DNA of 39,532 nucleotides from Actinomycetes bacterium (GTDB lineage Bacteria > Actinomycetota > Acidimicrobiia > Acidimicrobiales > RAAP-2). Of this stretch, positions 24,556-32,846 are shown piece by piece. Within the stretch, counting starts at the first letter, position 1, and every line of letters starts with the position of its first letter. The notes beneath the pieces were generated by a model. That model saw nothing but the letters and a program-made list of their open reading frames with translations, was not told the origin of the DNA and searched no databases. The position numbers were made by a program, and so were the translations under genes. The stretch is from assembly GCA_021790675.1 (NCBI GenBank), contig JAJYGN010000035.1, forward strand, positions 1 through 39,532, given 5' to 3'.

Positions 24556-25212
24556 GTGACTTTGCGAGCGACCGTCTTCGATATGGACGGTTTGCTGATC
24601 GACTCGGAGATCCTCTGGCACCAGGCCGAAGTGGAGATCTTCGGCAGGCTCGGCGTGCCTCTCGCCGACGATGGGGGCCGCTCGACCAAGGGTATGTACG
24701 TCGAGGAGGTCGTGCGCTACTGGTACGCGCACTACCCCTGGCAGGGCGCAGGCGTGGCCGAGGTGACGGCGCGGCTGCTCGCGCGCGTGGGCGACCTCGT
24801 CGAGGAGGTGGGCCGTCTGCTGCCCGGCGCGGTGCGCGCGATCGACCTGGCGAGCGAGCGCGGACCGGTGGCGCTCGCCAGCTCCACCCCGCAGGCGCTG
24901 ATCGAGCGCTGCCTGGGCCACTTCGGTCTCACCGAGCGATTCGCGACCATCCACTCGGCCGACGTCGAGCCCTTCGGCAAGCCCCACCCCGGAGTGTTTT
25001 TGACTGCGGCCCACGCCCTCGGCGTGGCGGCCCCCTCGTGCCTGGTCTTCGAGGACTCGGCCGCGGGGGTCATCGCGGCCAAGGCTGCTCAGATGAGCGT
25101 GGTCGCGGTGCCGGTCGCCGAGGATCGCGACCAGGCCGCCTTCGCCCTGGCCGACCTCGTCCTCGACTCGCTCGAGGACCTGACGAGCGACTGGCTCGAC
25201 GAGCGTTTCTAG
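24556..25212 (+). CDS. HAD-superfamily sugar-phosphate phosphatase
   Basis: 218 residues. Motif I DMDGLLIDSE has nucleophile Asp9 and acid/base Asp11, motif II is the Ser-Ser in ALASSTPQ, motif III the Lys of FGKPHPGVF, and motif IV FEDSAAGV. The helical cap between motifs I and II places it with beta-phosphoglucomutase-like and hexitol/2-deoxyglucose-6-phosphatase (HxpB/YniC) enzymes. Cytoplasmic. The TAG stop overlaps that of the convergent GNAT gene in CTAG. The actual substrate is not determinable from sequence. Confidence 0.88.
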   Translation: MTLRATVFDMDGLLIDSEILWHQAEVEIFGRLGVPLADDGGRSTKGMYVEEVVRYWYAHYPWQGAGVAEVTARLLARVGDLVEEVGRLLPGAVRAIDLASERGPVALASSTPQALIERCLGHFGLTERFATIHSADVEPFGKPHPGVFLTAAHALGVAAPSCLVFEDSAAGVIAAKAAQMSVVAVPVAEDRDQAAFALADLVLDSLEDLTSDWLDERF

Positions 25213-25682
25213 ACCACGAGGTGGAAGCGGTGCGAGGTCGGATAGGAGAACGCGCCCTCAGGTAGCGCGTCGACGCGCTGCCAGCCGATCGCCGCGTAGA
25301 AGGCGATCGCCTCGGGCTGGAGGAACCCGGTCTCGAGGTAGAGGTCGCGAAAGCCGATGTCGCGCGCAGCGACGACGACCGCTTCCATCAGCGCCGCGCC
25401 GACGCCCTGGCGACGAAGGTCCGGGCGCACCCAGAGCCGCTTGACCTCGCCGGTATGGCGATCGGGATCGAGGATGGTGCGCACGCCCACCCCACCCGCG
25501 ACGTGAGAGTCGTCACGGGCGACGACGAAGACTCCTCGGGGCTCGACCATCTCGTCGAGGTCGAGGTGATCCGCGTCCGCGCCAGGGCCATATCGCCGGG
25601 CGAGCTCGTCGAGCGCCGAGTAGATCACCGAGAGGGCGCCGGGTGACGTGACGGGTTCGACGGCGACGGCGACGGCGAGCAC
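25209..25682 (-). CDS. GNAT acetyltransferase
   Basis: 157 residues, single GNAT domain. GEVKRLWVRPDLRRQGVGAA is the acetyl-CoA binding strand-loop, followed by FRDLYLETGFLQPEAIAFY. It belongs to the small GNAT group with a PRGVFVVARDDSHVAGGVGV strand. I chose GTG 25682 because TACGCT (25694-25689) lies exactly six bases upstream; the longer frame to ATG 25730 would run into the ileS control region. Substrate unknown. Confidence 0.78.
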   Translation of the reverse strand: MLAVAVAVEPVTSPGALSVIYSALDELARRYGPGADADHLDLDEMVEPRGVFVVARDDSHVAGGVGVRTILDPDRHTGEVKRLWVRPDLRRQGVGAALMEAVVVAARDIGFRDLYLETGFLQPEAIAFYAAIGWQRVDALPEGAFSYPTSHRFHLVV

Positions 25683-25753
25683 GGTCCCAGCGTAGGGCCG
25701 GTGAAGCGCCACCGGGCCGTTCAGTACCATTGGTTAACTCACAAGGAGAACTC

Positions 25754-28700
25754 GTGTTTCGCCCCGTCAGTGCCGACCTGGATTTCGTGGCCATCGAAGA
25801 GGCCGAGTTGCGCCGTTGGGATGAGCACAGCGTGTTCGCGCGCTCGATGGCGATGCGCCGCGGTGCCGAGCCCTGGGTCTTCTACGAAGGTCCGCCGACG
25901 GCCAACGGAATGCCGGGCCTGCACCACGTGTGGGCGCGGGTCTATAAGGACCTGTTCTGCCGGTTCCAGACGATGCGCGGGCGCTTCGTGGATCGTCGCG
26001 CCGGCTGGGACACCCACGGCCTGCCGGTCGAGGTGCAGGTCGAAAAGCAGCTGGGCATCTCGGGCAAGAAGGCGATCGTCGACGAGGTCGGCGTCGCCGA
26101 GTTCACGCGCCTGTGCCGCGAGTCGGTGCTGACCTACGTCGGCGAATTCGAGCGGCTCACCACGCGCATCGGCTACTGGACCGACATGGAGCACGCCTAC
26201 TACACGTTCCACCCCTCCTACGTGGAGTCCGTGTGGTGGCAGCTCCGCCAGCTCTTCGATCGCGGGCTGCTCTACGAGGACTTGAAGGTCGTCCCGTACT
26301 GCCCGCGCTGTGGCACCGCGCTCTCGAGCCACGAGTTGGGCCAGCCCGGCGTCTACACCGACGAGACCGACGAGAGCTGCTACGTGAAGCTCGCGATCAC
26401 CGACGCCGCCGATCGTCCGGCCCTCGGCGGCGCGACGCACCTCGCGGTGTGGACGACCACGCCCTGGACGTTGCTCTCCAACGTGGCCATCGCGGTGAAC
26501 CCCGAGATCACCTACGCCGTCGTCGACGGCGTGGTCGTGGCGGCCGACCTGGTCGAGGCGGTCTTCGGCGAGGGCGCGCGCGCCGAGGCCACCGTGTCCG
26601 GCGCCGACCTGCTCGGCGTGCACTACCAGCGACCCTTCGACGACGTCGCCCTGCCCGAAGGCGTGGACGCCTGCTACGTGGTCGCTGCCGACTACGTCAC
26701 GACCGAGGACGGTACCGGCTTGGTGCACCAGTCGCCGGCCTTCGGCGAGATCGACCGCGTGATCGCCCGGGCCAACGGCCTGCCGACGCTCAACCCGGTC
26801 GGCCCCGATGGTGCCTTCACGAGCGCCGTCGCCTGGCTCGAGGGTCGCAACGTGCGCGAGGCGAACCACGACATCAACGACGAGCTCGAACGTCGCGGCC
26901 TTCTGATGCGCCGCATGGACTACGTGCACTCCCTGCCGCACTGCTGGCGCTGCTCGACGGTGCTGATCTACTGGGGCAAGCCCAGTTGGTACATCGCGAC
27001 GAGCCAGTTCAAGGACAAGCTCCTCTCAGAGAACGCCACCATCGACTGGCACCCTCAGCACATCCGCGACGGGCGCTTCGGCGAGTGGCTCGCCAACAAC
27101 GTCGACTGGGCGCTCTCGCGCGACCGGTTCTGGGGCACGCCGCTGCCGATCTGGCGCTGCGCAGACAGTCACCTGACCTGCGTGGGCTCGCGCGCCGAGC
27201 TCTCGGTCCTCGCGGGCCGTGACCTGTCCGAGCTCGACCCGCACCGTCCCAACATCGACGAGGTCCTCATCACGTGCCCGACCTGTGCGGGCGAGGCCCG
27301 ACGAGTCGAACCGGTGATTGACGCGTGGTTCGACTCGGGCGCCATGCCGGCGGCCCAGGTGGGATACCCCCACGTCGAGGGTTCGGCCGAGGCGATGCAG
27401 TTCCCGGCGCAGTTCATCGCCGAGGCCATCGACCAGACGCGCGGCTGGTTCTACTCGCTGCTCGCGGTCAACACGCTGGTCTTCGGCGCGACGCCCTATC
27501 AGCATGTGCTGTGCCTGGGCCACATCGTCGACGAGAACGGGCGCAAGATGTCCAAGTCGGTCGGCAACGTGATCGACCCCTGGGACGTGCTCAACACCCG
27601 CGGCGCCGACCCGCTGCGCTGGTGGATGTTCTCCCAGGGCTCTCCCTGGACTTCGACGAGGGCGAGCCTGCGCGCCATCGACCACTCGCTGCGCGAGACC
27701 CTGGCGACGCTGTGGAACACGTTCAGCTTCTTTTCGACCTACGCGTCACTCAACGGCTTCGATCCCGAGGACCCCGCGATCCCTCTCGAGGAAGAGCGTC
27801 CCGTCATCGACCGGTGGATCCTTTCGCGCTTAGAGGCCGTTACCGAGATCGTCACGACGTCGCTCGAGGGTTACGAACCCCTCTCGGCGACGGGTCCTCT
27901 GGCCGCGTTCATCGACGAACTGTCCAACTGGTACGTGCGCCGCAGCCGGCGCCGGTTCTGGCGCACCGACCCCGACGCCCCGGCCGGGGACTCCCTGGCG
28001 GCCCAGGCGACGCTGCTCGCGGTCCTCCAGCGCGTCACCCTGCTGCTCGCGCCCTTTTGCCCCTTCACCGCGGACCGGCTCTACCACGACCTCTTCGCAG
28101 TCGAAGAGGACGCGTCGGTCCATCTGGCCGACTGGCCCGAGGTCGTCGCGTCGCGTTGCGACGTCGACCTCGAAGTGGAGATGGACGTCGCGCGGCGCCT
28201 CACCTCCCTGGGTCGCGCGGCGCGCGCCGAGGCCGGCGTCAAGGTCCGCCAGCCGCTCTCGCGCGCTCTGGTCTTTCTTCCGGCGGGCAGCCCTCGGCCC
28301 CCGGCGGGGGTCGTCGAAGACGAGCTCAACGTCGACGTGGTCGAGTTCACCTCCGAGCTCGCCGAGGTGCTGTCCTTTGAGTTAGTGCCCAACTTCCGTT
28401 TGGTCGGACCGCGCCTGGGCGAGGCGGTCAAGGAGTTGCGCCCGGCGCTCGCCGCCCTCGACGCGGCCGCGAGCGCGGCGGCCCTCGAGTCGGGGTCCAC
28501 GGTGCGCGTGGAGCTCTCGAGCGGCGCGTTCGATCTCAGTGCCGAGGAGATCGAGCTGCGCGTCAAGGGCCAGGGCGGGTTCGCCGTCTCGCGCGACGGT
28601 GCCGAAGTGGTGGCGCTCGATCTCGCACTCACCGACGACCTGCGCCGACGCGGCCTGCTGCGCGACGTGGTGCGCCAGGTCCAGGAACTGCGCAAGGCGT

Positions 28701-28891
28701 CGGGCTTTGACGTAGCCGACCGCATCATCTTGCACCTCGAGGGCCTCGACGACCTGGCCGAGGACTACGCGGCGCTCGCCGCCGAGGTGCTCGCCACGCG
28801 AGTCGCGGCCACGCGCGGCGTGGGCGAGGGGACGGCGCTCGAGCTCGACGACGAGCGCGCGGCCCGCGTGTGGGTGACGCGGGTTATCTAG
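25754..28891 (+). CDS. ileS: Isoleucyl-tRNA synthetase
   Basis: 1045 residues, full length. It charges tRNA-Ile. The HIGH-equivalent region reads GPPTANGMPGLHH (46-58), KMSKS is at 598-602, WFDSG at about 525-529, and CPRCGTALS gives zinc ligands in the editing region. A Met-Pro-Gly-Leu-His-His form in place of H-I-G-H and the overall pattern suggest the class with eukaryote-like enzymes (IleS2), which in other bacteria is less sensitive to mupirocin. AAGGAG lies before the GTG at 25754. The short leader leaves no room for a T-box, often found before actinobacterial ileS. The TAG stop overlaps that of the convergent marR gene in CTAG. Confidence 0.96.
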   Translation: MFRPVSADLDFVAIEEAELRRWDEHSVFARSMAMRRGAEPWVFYEGPPTANGMPGLHHVWARVYKDLFCRFQTMRGRFVDRRAGWDTHGLPVEVQVEKQLGISGKKAIVDEVGVAEFTRLCRESVLTYVGEFERLTTRIGYWTDMEHAYYTFHPSYVESVWWQLRQLFDRGLLYEDLKVVPYCPRCGTALSSHELGQPGVYTDETDESCYVKLAITDAADRPALGGATHLAVWTTTPWTLLSNVAIAVNPEITYAVVDGVVVAADLVEAVFGEGARAEATVSGADLLGVHYQRPFDDVALPEGVDACYVVAADYVTTEDGTGLVHQSPAFGEIDRVIARANGLPTLNPVGPDGAFTSAVAWLEGRNVREANHDINDELERRGLLMRRMDYVHSLPHCWRCSTVLIYWGKPSWYIATSQFKDKLLSENATIDWHPQHIRDGRFGEWLANNVDWALSRDRFWGTPLPIWRCADSHLTCVGSRAELSVLAGRDLSELDPHRPNIDEVLITCPTCAGEARRVEPVIDAWFDSGAMPAAQVGYPHVEGSAEAMQFPAQFIAEAIDQTRGWFYSLLAVNTLVFGATPYQHVLCLGHIVDENGRKMSKSVGNVIDPWDVLNTRGADPLRWWMFSQGSPWTSTRASLRAIDHSLRETLATLWNTFSFFSTYASLNGFDPEDPAIPLEEERPVIDRWILSRLEAVTEIVTTSLEGYEPLSATGPLAAFIDELSNWYVRRSRRRFWRTDPDAPAGDSLAAQATLLAVLQRVTLLLAPFCPFTADRLYHDLFAVEEDASVHLADWPEVVASRCDVDLEVEMDVARRLTSLGRAARAEAGVKVRQPLSRALVFLPAGSPRPPAGVVEDELNVDVVEFTSELAEVLSFELVPNFRLVGPRLGEAVKELRPALAALDAAASAAALESGSTVRVELSSGAFDLSAEEIELRVKGQGGFAVSRDGAEVVALDLALTDDLRRRGLLRDVVRQVQELRKASGFDVADRIILHLEGLDDLAEDYAALAAEVLATRVAATRGVGEGTALELDDERAARVWVTRVI

Positions 28892-29346
28892 GCCGACGCG
28901 TTGAGCTTGACGAGCAGTCCGGCTAGCGTCGTGCGTTCCGTCGCGCTGAGGCGTCCGGCGAGGTTCTTGTCGAGGTAGCTCAGGTGGACCCCGAGGGCCT
29001 CGTCGAGCTTGGCGTCGCCGGCGTTGGTCATGGCGACGTAGATGGCGCGCCGGTCCGACGGGCACGACTCGCGCACTACCAGACCGGCCTCGACGAGCCG
29101 GTCGATCAGGCGCGTCGTGCCGCCCGTGGAGTGCACGATGGCGTCGGCGATCTGGTTCATCTTCAGGCGCGACTCACTGGCGCGGCGCAGCTGCAAGAGC
29201 ACTTCGAACCAGGCGAGGGGCAGGTCGCACTCGGCCTCGAGCTCCAGGCCCAGCGTGCGCGCCAGACGGGCGTTGGTCTCTAAGAGCAGGCCGAAGAGCT
29301 CGACCTTCTCATCGCCCGAGGGGCACGCGCTCGGCTGGATCGTCAT
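28888..29346 (-). CDS. MarR-family regulator
   Basis: 152 residues. A winged-helix MarR domain with LKMNQIADAIVHSTGGTTRLI (helices leading into the recognition helix) and VRESCPSDRRAIYVAMTNAG (wing). MarR proteins are usually repressors released by phenolics, oxidants or drugs. The gene is divergent from a YceI gene whose promoter contains a perfect inverted repeat, and its own promoter has a TAGTTGC half-site. The ATG at 29346 has TATACT exactly six bases upstream and no ribosome binding site, so the mRNA is probably leaderless. Confidence 0.92.
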   Translation of the reverse strand: MTIQPSACPSGDEKVELFGLLLETNARLARTLGLELEAECDLPLAWFEVLLQLRRASESRLKMNQIADAIVHSTGGTTRLIDRLVEAGLVVRESCPSDRRAIYVAMTNAGDAKLDEALGVHLSYLDKNLAGRLSATERTTLAGLLVKLNASA

Positions 29347-29352
29347 GGGCCA

Positions 29353-29358
29353 AGTATA
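29353..29358 (-). promoter_or_regulatory. Leaderless -10 of the marR gene
   Basis: TATACT on the minus strand, six bases before the ATG at 29346. It is one of the best -10 matches in the window. A TAGTTGC half-site at 29364-29370 on the plus strand lies just upstream of it. Confidence 0.7.
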
Positions 29359-29385
29359 GCATGTAGTTGCTCTCGAAATTACTGC

Positions 29386-29415
29386 TTGACAAATAGTTGT
29401 AAAGGCAACTATACT
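29386..29415 (+). promoter_or_regulatory. yceI promoter with MarR operator in the spacer
   Basis: TTGACA (29386-29391), an 18-base spacer and TATACT (29410-29415) make a near-consensus housekeeping promoter. ATAGTTG-N6-CAACTAT (29393-29399 with 29406-29412) is a perfect 7-bp inverted repeat filling the spacer and touching the -10. Its form and position fit a MarR-family repressor operator. Confidence 0.8.
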
Positions 29416-29457
29416 GGATGTATCCCCAGAAGTACCAACCCCCAACAGGAGATCAGA

Positions 29458-30027
29458 ATGACCACGCAGTCCATCACCACCACCGTCCTTCCCCCCGCCG
29501 GCGTCTACACCGTCGACCCGACCCACTCGAACGTGTCGTTCATCGCGCGCCACCTCGTCGCCGCCAAGGTTCGCGGACACTTCGACGAGTTCGCCGGCGT
29601 CGTCACGATCGGTGACTCCATCGAGACCTCGTCCGTCGAGGCCACCGTCCAGGCGGCCAGCATCACGACCAACAACGAGATGCGCGACGGCCACCTCAAG
29701 AGCGCCGACTTCCTCGACCTGGAGAACCACCCGACGCTCAACTTGAAGTCGACCAAGATCACCCACAAGAGCGGTGACAACTACGCGATGGAGGCTGACC
29801 TGACGATTCGCGGCATCACCAAGTCGGTCACCTTCGACCTCGAGTACCTCGGCTCGGGCCCCGGCATGGGCGAGGGCGTCATCGTCGCGGGCTTCGAGGC
29901 GCGCGCCGAGATCGACCGTCGCGACTTCAACGTCAGCTTCGAGGGCCTCATGGAGAACGGTACGCTCGTCGTCGGCAACAAGGTGATCCTCGAGATCACC
30001 GTCGAGGTCACTTCGCAGCAGAAGTAG
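29458..30027 (+). CDS. YceI-family lipid/isoprenoid-binding protein
   Basis: 189 residues, a YceI-like lipocalin-type domain. The family start reads TVDPTHSNVSFIARHL, with NEMRDGHLKSADFLD and a DRRDFNVSF segment near the end. Related proteins bind isoprenoids such as polyprenyl chains. No signal peptide is visible, so this copy appears cytoplasmic, unlike E. coli YceI. AGGAG precedes the ATG at 29458. It is probably repressed by the divergent MarR protein through the operator in its promoter, and a perfect terminator follows. MarR control suggests a role in stress or membrane defence, which is inference. Confidence 0.9.
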   Translation: MTTQSITTTVLPPAGVYTVDPTHSNVSFIARHLVAAKVRGHFDEFAGVVTIGDSIETSSVEATVQAASITTNNEMRDGHLKSADFLDLENHPTLNLKSTKITHKSGDNYAMEADLTIRGITKSVTFDLEYLGSGPGMGEGVIVAGFEARAEIDRRDFNVSFEGLMENGTLVVGNKVILEITVEVTSQQK

Positions 30028-30040
30028 TTCGACGTTTCTG

Positions 30041-30075
30041 ACAACGCGCCGGGGGCTTGGCCCCCGGCGCGTTGT
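30041..30075 (+). terminator. Hairpin terminator after yceI
   Basis: Perfect 16-bp GC-rich stem (30041-30056 with 30060-30075) with a three-base TTG loop, beginning 13 bases after the stop codon. Confidence 0.8.
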
Positions 30076-30097
30076 CGTTGGGGCGTACCTCCACCTC

Positions 30098-30109
30098 TAC
30101 GATGGGACC
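30098..30109 (+). promoter_or_regulatory. Leaderless -10 of the 37-residue ORF
   Basis: TACGAT (30098-30103) plus six bases leads to the GTG at 30110. Confidence 0.5.
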
Positions 30110-30223
30110 GTGGCCGGACAAAAGAGCACGCGAGCGCGACTGAGCATCGTGGGCCTTCTCGCCACCATGGCCTCAGTGTGGTGGTTCGCGCTGCGGCCGC
30201 GCCGGCGCCGACGTCCCCGTTAG
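30110..30223 (+). CDS. 37-residue membrane small ORF
   Basis: GTG to TAG, 38 codons. The product MAGQKSTRARL is followed by a short hydrophobic helix (SIVGLLATMASVWWFAL) and a basic end RPRRRRRPR, giving a single-pass membrane protein. A TANNNT hexamer lies exactly six bases before the GTG, as for the confirmed genes around it. The stop is six bases before the MFS start, and CGGAGC between them is the MFS ribosome binding site, so the two are one operon. It could be a small partner of the exporter or a leader. No homolog is known to me. Confidence 0.5.
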   Translation: MAGQKSTRARLSIVGLLATMASVWWFALRPRRRRRPR

Positions 30224-30229
30224 CGGAGC

Positions 30230-31477
30230 ATGCCCGTCTCCCTCGCGCCGCTCAAACATCGCGACTTCGCGCTCACGCTGGTGGCGAGCTTCGTCTCCTC
30301 GGTGGGCAGTTTCATGCAGGCGGTCGCCCTGGGCGTCTATCTCACGGTGACGACGCACAACGCGCTGTGGCTCGGATTGATCACCCTCTCGCTGTGGCTG
30401 CCGAGCCTGTTCGCCTCGCCCTTTGGCGGCATCGTCGCGGATCGCTGGAACCGCCGCCGGTTCATCCAGTTCAACAACCTGGTGATGGCCACCAGCGCCG
30501 GGGCGCTTGCCGCGGCGGGCCTGACCGGACACCTCTCGCCGCGCCTGGCCTGCGGGCTCGCCGTGATCGAGGGCTTCGCCAGCGCAGCCAGCTGGCCCGC
30601 GTACCAGTCGCTGTTGCCCGACCTCGTGGGGCGTGACGAGGTGCTGGCCGCGGTGTCGCTCTCTTCCGCCCAGTTCAACATGGGGCGCGTGATCGGCCCG
30701 CTCTTCGCCGGGCTCGCGCTCAGTGTCGGCTCGCCGGCGTGGTGCTTCGTCGTCAACGCCGCCACATTCGTCTTCGTCGCAGTGACCTTCTTTTTCGTGC
30801 GCGTGCCGATGCGATCTGCGCCCCCTGGTCGCGTGGAGTGGCGTAGCGAGCTCGTCGCCGGGGCGCGCCGGGCGTGGTCGGTGAGGGGCTGTCGCTATCC
30901 CATCCTGACCGTGATGGCGGTCGCCTTCACCATCGGGCCCTTCATCTCCCTGGTGCCCGCGATGGCGATCGACGTGCTGCACGCCGGCCGGCTCGGCACC
31001 CCGTGGCTGGTCACCGCCCAAGGGGTCGGCGCGGTGATCGCGGCCCTCACCTTGCCCACCCTCGCGCGGCGCACGTCGCGCGCGTTGGTGCTGCGCCTCG
31101 CACTCGCCACGGTGGCGATCGCCGAGGCCGCCTACGGCGCGGCGCCGTCGCTCGCCCTGGCCGTCATCGCGCTGATGTTCCTCGGCGCTGGCTACATCGG
31201 CGTGATGACCGGGCTGAACACCAACGTCCAATTGCACGCGCCGCTCGCCGAAAGGTCGCGCATCCTCTCGCTCTACACGATGTCGCTGTCGGTGGCCTAT
31301 CCCGCGGGGTCGTTCCTGCAGGCCGCGCTGGCGCGCGCGGTGGGCCTGCGCGAGGTGACCGTTGGCGCGGCCACACTGGCCGCGTTGGCCCTGCTCGTGA
31401 TGGTGCTGCGCGCACCGCGATACTGGGGAGAGTTCGTCACGCCCCAATTGGCCCCCGCGCAATTGCTGGCAGACTGA
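30230..31477 (+). CDS. MFS exporter (MFS_3/EntS-like)
   Basis: 415 residues, about 12 membrane helices. GIVADRWNRRRFI is motif A between helices 2 and 3. ALASAASWPAYQSLLPDLV-type residues follow, with the LSSAQFNMGRVIGPLFAGL block typical of the siderophore/drug exporter-like MFS_3 group. Substrate unknown. The ATG follows a ribosome binding site inside the short spacer after the 37-residue ORF. Confidence 0.87.
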   Translation: MPVSLAPLKHRDFALTLVASFVSSVGSFMQAVALGVYLTVTTHNALWLGLITLSLWLPSLFASPFGGIVADRWNRRRFIQFNNLVMATSAGALAAAGLTGHLSPRLACGLAVIEGFASAASWPAYQSLLPDLVGRDEVLAAVSLSSAQFNMGRVIGPLFAGLALSVGSPAWCFVVNAATFVFVAVTFFFVRVPMRSAPPGRVEWRSELVAGARRAWSVRGCRYPILTVMAVAFTIGPFISLVPAMAIDVLHAGRLGTPWLVTAQGVGAVIAALTLPTLARRTSRALVLRLALATVAIAEAAYGAAPSLALAVIALMFLGAGYIGVMTGLNTNVQLHAPLAERSRILSLYTMSLSVAYPAGSFLQAALARAVGLREVTVGAATLAALALLVMVLRAPRYWGEFVTPQLAPAQLLAD

Positions 31478-31481
31478 GTGC
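31465..31481 (+). promoter_or_regulatory. Leaderless promoter of the aldehyde dehydrogenase gene
   Basis: CAGACT (31470-31475) plus six bases leads to the ATG at 31482. TTGGCC lies 16 bases upstream as a possible -35. The 12-mer GCTGGCAGACTG here is repeated exactly at 34013-34024, before mnmA. Confidence 0.45.
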
Positions 31482-32846
31482 ATGTCGTTTGTCGCAATCA
31501 ACCCCGCCACCGAGGTCGTACTCGGTGAATACCCCCCGCACTCTCCCGAGGAGGTCGAGGCCAGACTCGCCGCCAGCGCCCGGGCGTTCTCGGTCTGGCG
31601 GAGCACGCCGATCGGCGACCGCGCCCGTCTCATGGTCACCGCGGCCGAGCTCCTCGAGGGCGAGATACCGGTGGTGGCCGAATTGCTCACCAGCGAGATG
31701 GGCAAGTCCTTCAACGCCGCGCGCGGTGAGGTCGCCAAATGCGCCCTGACGATGCGCTACTTCGCCGAGCACGCCGAGGAATTCCTTGCGCCCGAGTCGA
31801 TTCCCACCAACGCGAGCCGTTCGGGCGTGCGCTTCGATCCCATCGGGGCGATCCTCGCGATCATGCCGTGGAACTTCCCACTCTGGCAGGTCATCCGCTT
31901 CGCCGCACCCACTTTGATGGCCGGCAACGTCGTGCTGGTCAAGCACGCGCCCAACGTGCCCGGCGCGGCCCAGTTCATCGAGGACCTCTTCGTGCGCGCG
32001 GGCTTTCCGGTGGGCGTCGTGACCAACCTGTTTGTGAACGTCGACACGGTGGGCGATCTCATCGGTGACTCTCGCGTCGCCGGGGTCACTCTCACCGGTT
32101 CGGAGCGCGCCGGCCGCGCCGTCGCCGAGATCGCCGGGCGGCACCTGAAGAAGTGCGTGCTCGAGCTCGGTGGCTCGGACCCCTTCATCGTGGGCGCGCA
32201 CGCCGACATGGACCTGACGGTGTCGATGGCGGTATCGGCGCGCGTGCAAAACAACGGCCAGGCCTGCATCGCCGCCAAGCGCTTCATCGTGGTGCGAGGT
32301 CGCGCCGAGGAGTTCATCTCGCGCTTCAGTGAGGCGATGGCTGCGGTGCCGACGGGTGACCCCATGGACCCCGAGACGGTGATGGGGCCATTGGTCTCCA
32401 AATCCCAGCGCGACCTGCTGGCTGCCCAGGTAGCCGAGTCGGTTGCTGCCGGCGCGAGGGCCGTAGCGGGTGGCGCCGCTCGAGAGGGCACTGGCTACTA
32501 CTACCCGGCCACCGTGCTGATCGACGTGCCGGCGGGTTCGCGCGCCGCCAGTGAGGAGCTCTTCGGGCCGGTCGCGGTGGTGCACGTTGTTGAGGACCTG
32601 GCAGCCGCCATCGCCCTGGCCAACGACACGCCCTGGGGACTCGGCGGGTCGATCTGGTCGAGCGACCCCGCCGAGATCGACGCGGCGATCGAGGGTCTCG
32701 ACGTGGGCGTGGTCTTCGCCAACGCGATCGTCGTCTCCATGCCCGAGCTGCCCTTTGGCGGGACCAAGGCCTCGGGATACGGCCGCGAGCTTTCGGCCTA
32801 CGGCGTGCGCGAGTTCACCAACATCAAGTCCTTCTACGTCGCATGA
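31482..32846 (+). CDS. Succinate-semialdehyde dehydrogenase-like ALDH
   Basis: 454 residues. Catalytic Cys262 lies in NNGQACIAAKR and catalytic Glu in ELGGSDPF. The short N-terminus (SFVAINPATEVVLGEYPPHS) and the AIMPWNFPLWQVIRFAAP segment match the GabD-like group that oxidises succinate semialdehyde to succinate, normally with NAD(P)+. This would extend the GABA route suggested at 14266-20358, though the genes are not linked. Its ATG is preceded by CAGACT at six bases. Its end overlaps the cysteine desulfurase start in ATGA, so it is co-translated with sulfur-transfer genes. An unrelated aldehyde substrate is possible. Confidence 0.83.
   Translation: MSFVAINPATEVVLGEYPPHSPEEVEARLAASARAFSVWRSTPIGDRARLMVTAAELLEGEIPVVAELLTSEMGKSFNAARGEVAKCALTMRYFAEHAEEFLAPESIPTNASRSGVRFDPIGAILAIMPWNFPLWQVIRFAAPTLMAGNVVLVKHAPNVPGAAQFIEDLFVRAGFPVGVVTNLFVNVDTVGDLIGDSRVAGVTLTGSERAGRAVAEIAGRHLKKCVLELGGSDPFIVGAHADMDLTVSMAVSARVQNNGQACIAAKRFIVVRGRAEEFISRFSEAMAAVPTGDPMDPETVMGPLVSKSQRDLLAAQVAESVAAGARAVAGGAAREGTGYYYPATVLIDVPAGSRAASEELFGPVAVVHVVEDLAAAIALANDTPWGLGGSIWSSDPAEIDAAIEGLDVGVVFANAIVVSMPELPFGGTKASGYGRELSAYGVREFTNIKSFYVA

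Noticed and set aside
24520..25014. Extended start of the tandem-GNAT gene
   Set aside because: The extension runs antisense across most of the HAD gene, and the leaderless promoter TACCGT-N6-GTG fixes the start at 24519.
25683..25753. T-box riboswitch before ileS
   Set aside because: Actinobacterial ileS often has one, but only about 70 bases separate it from the divergent gene start and no specifier, T-box or terminator stem is visible.
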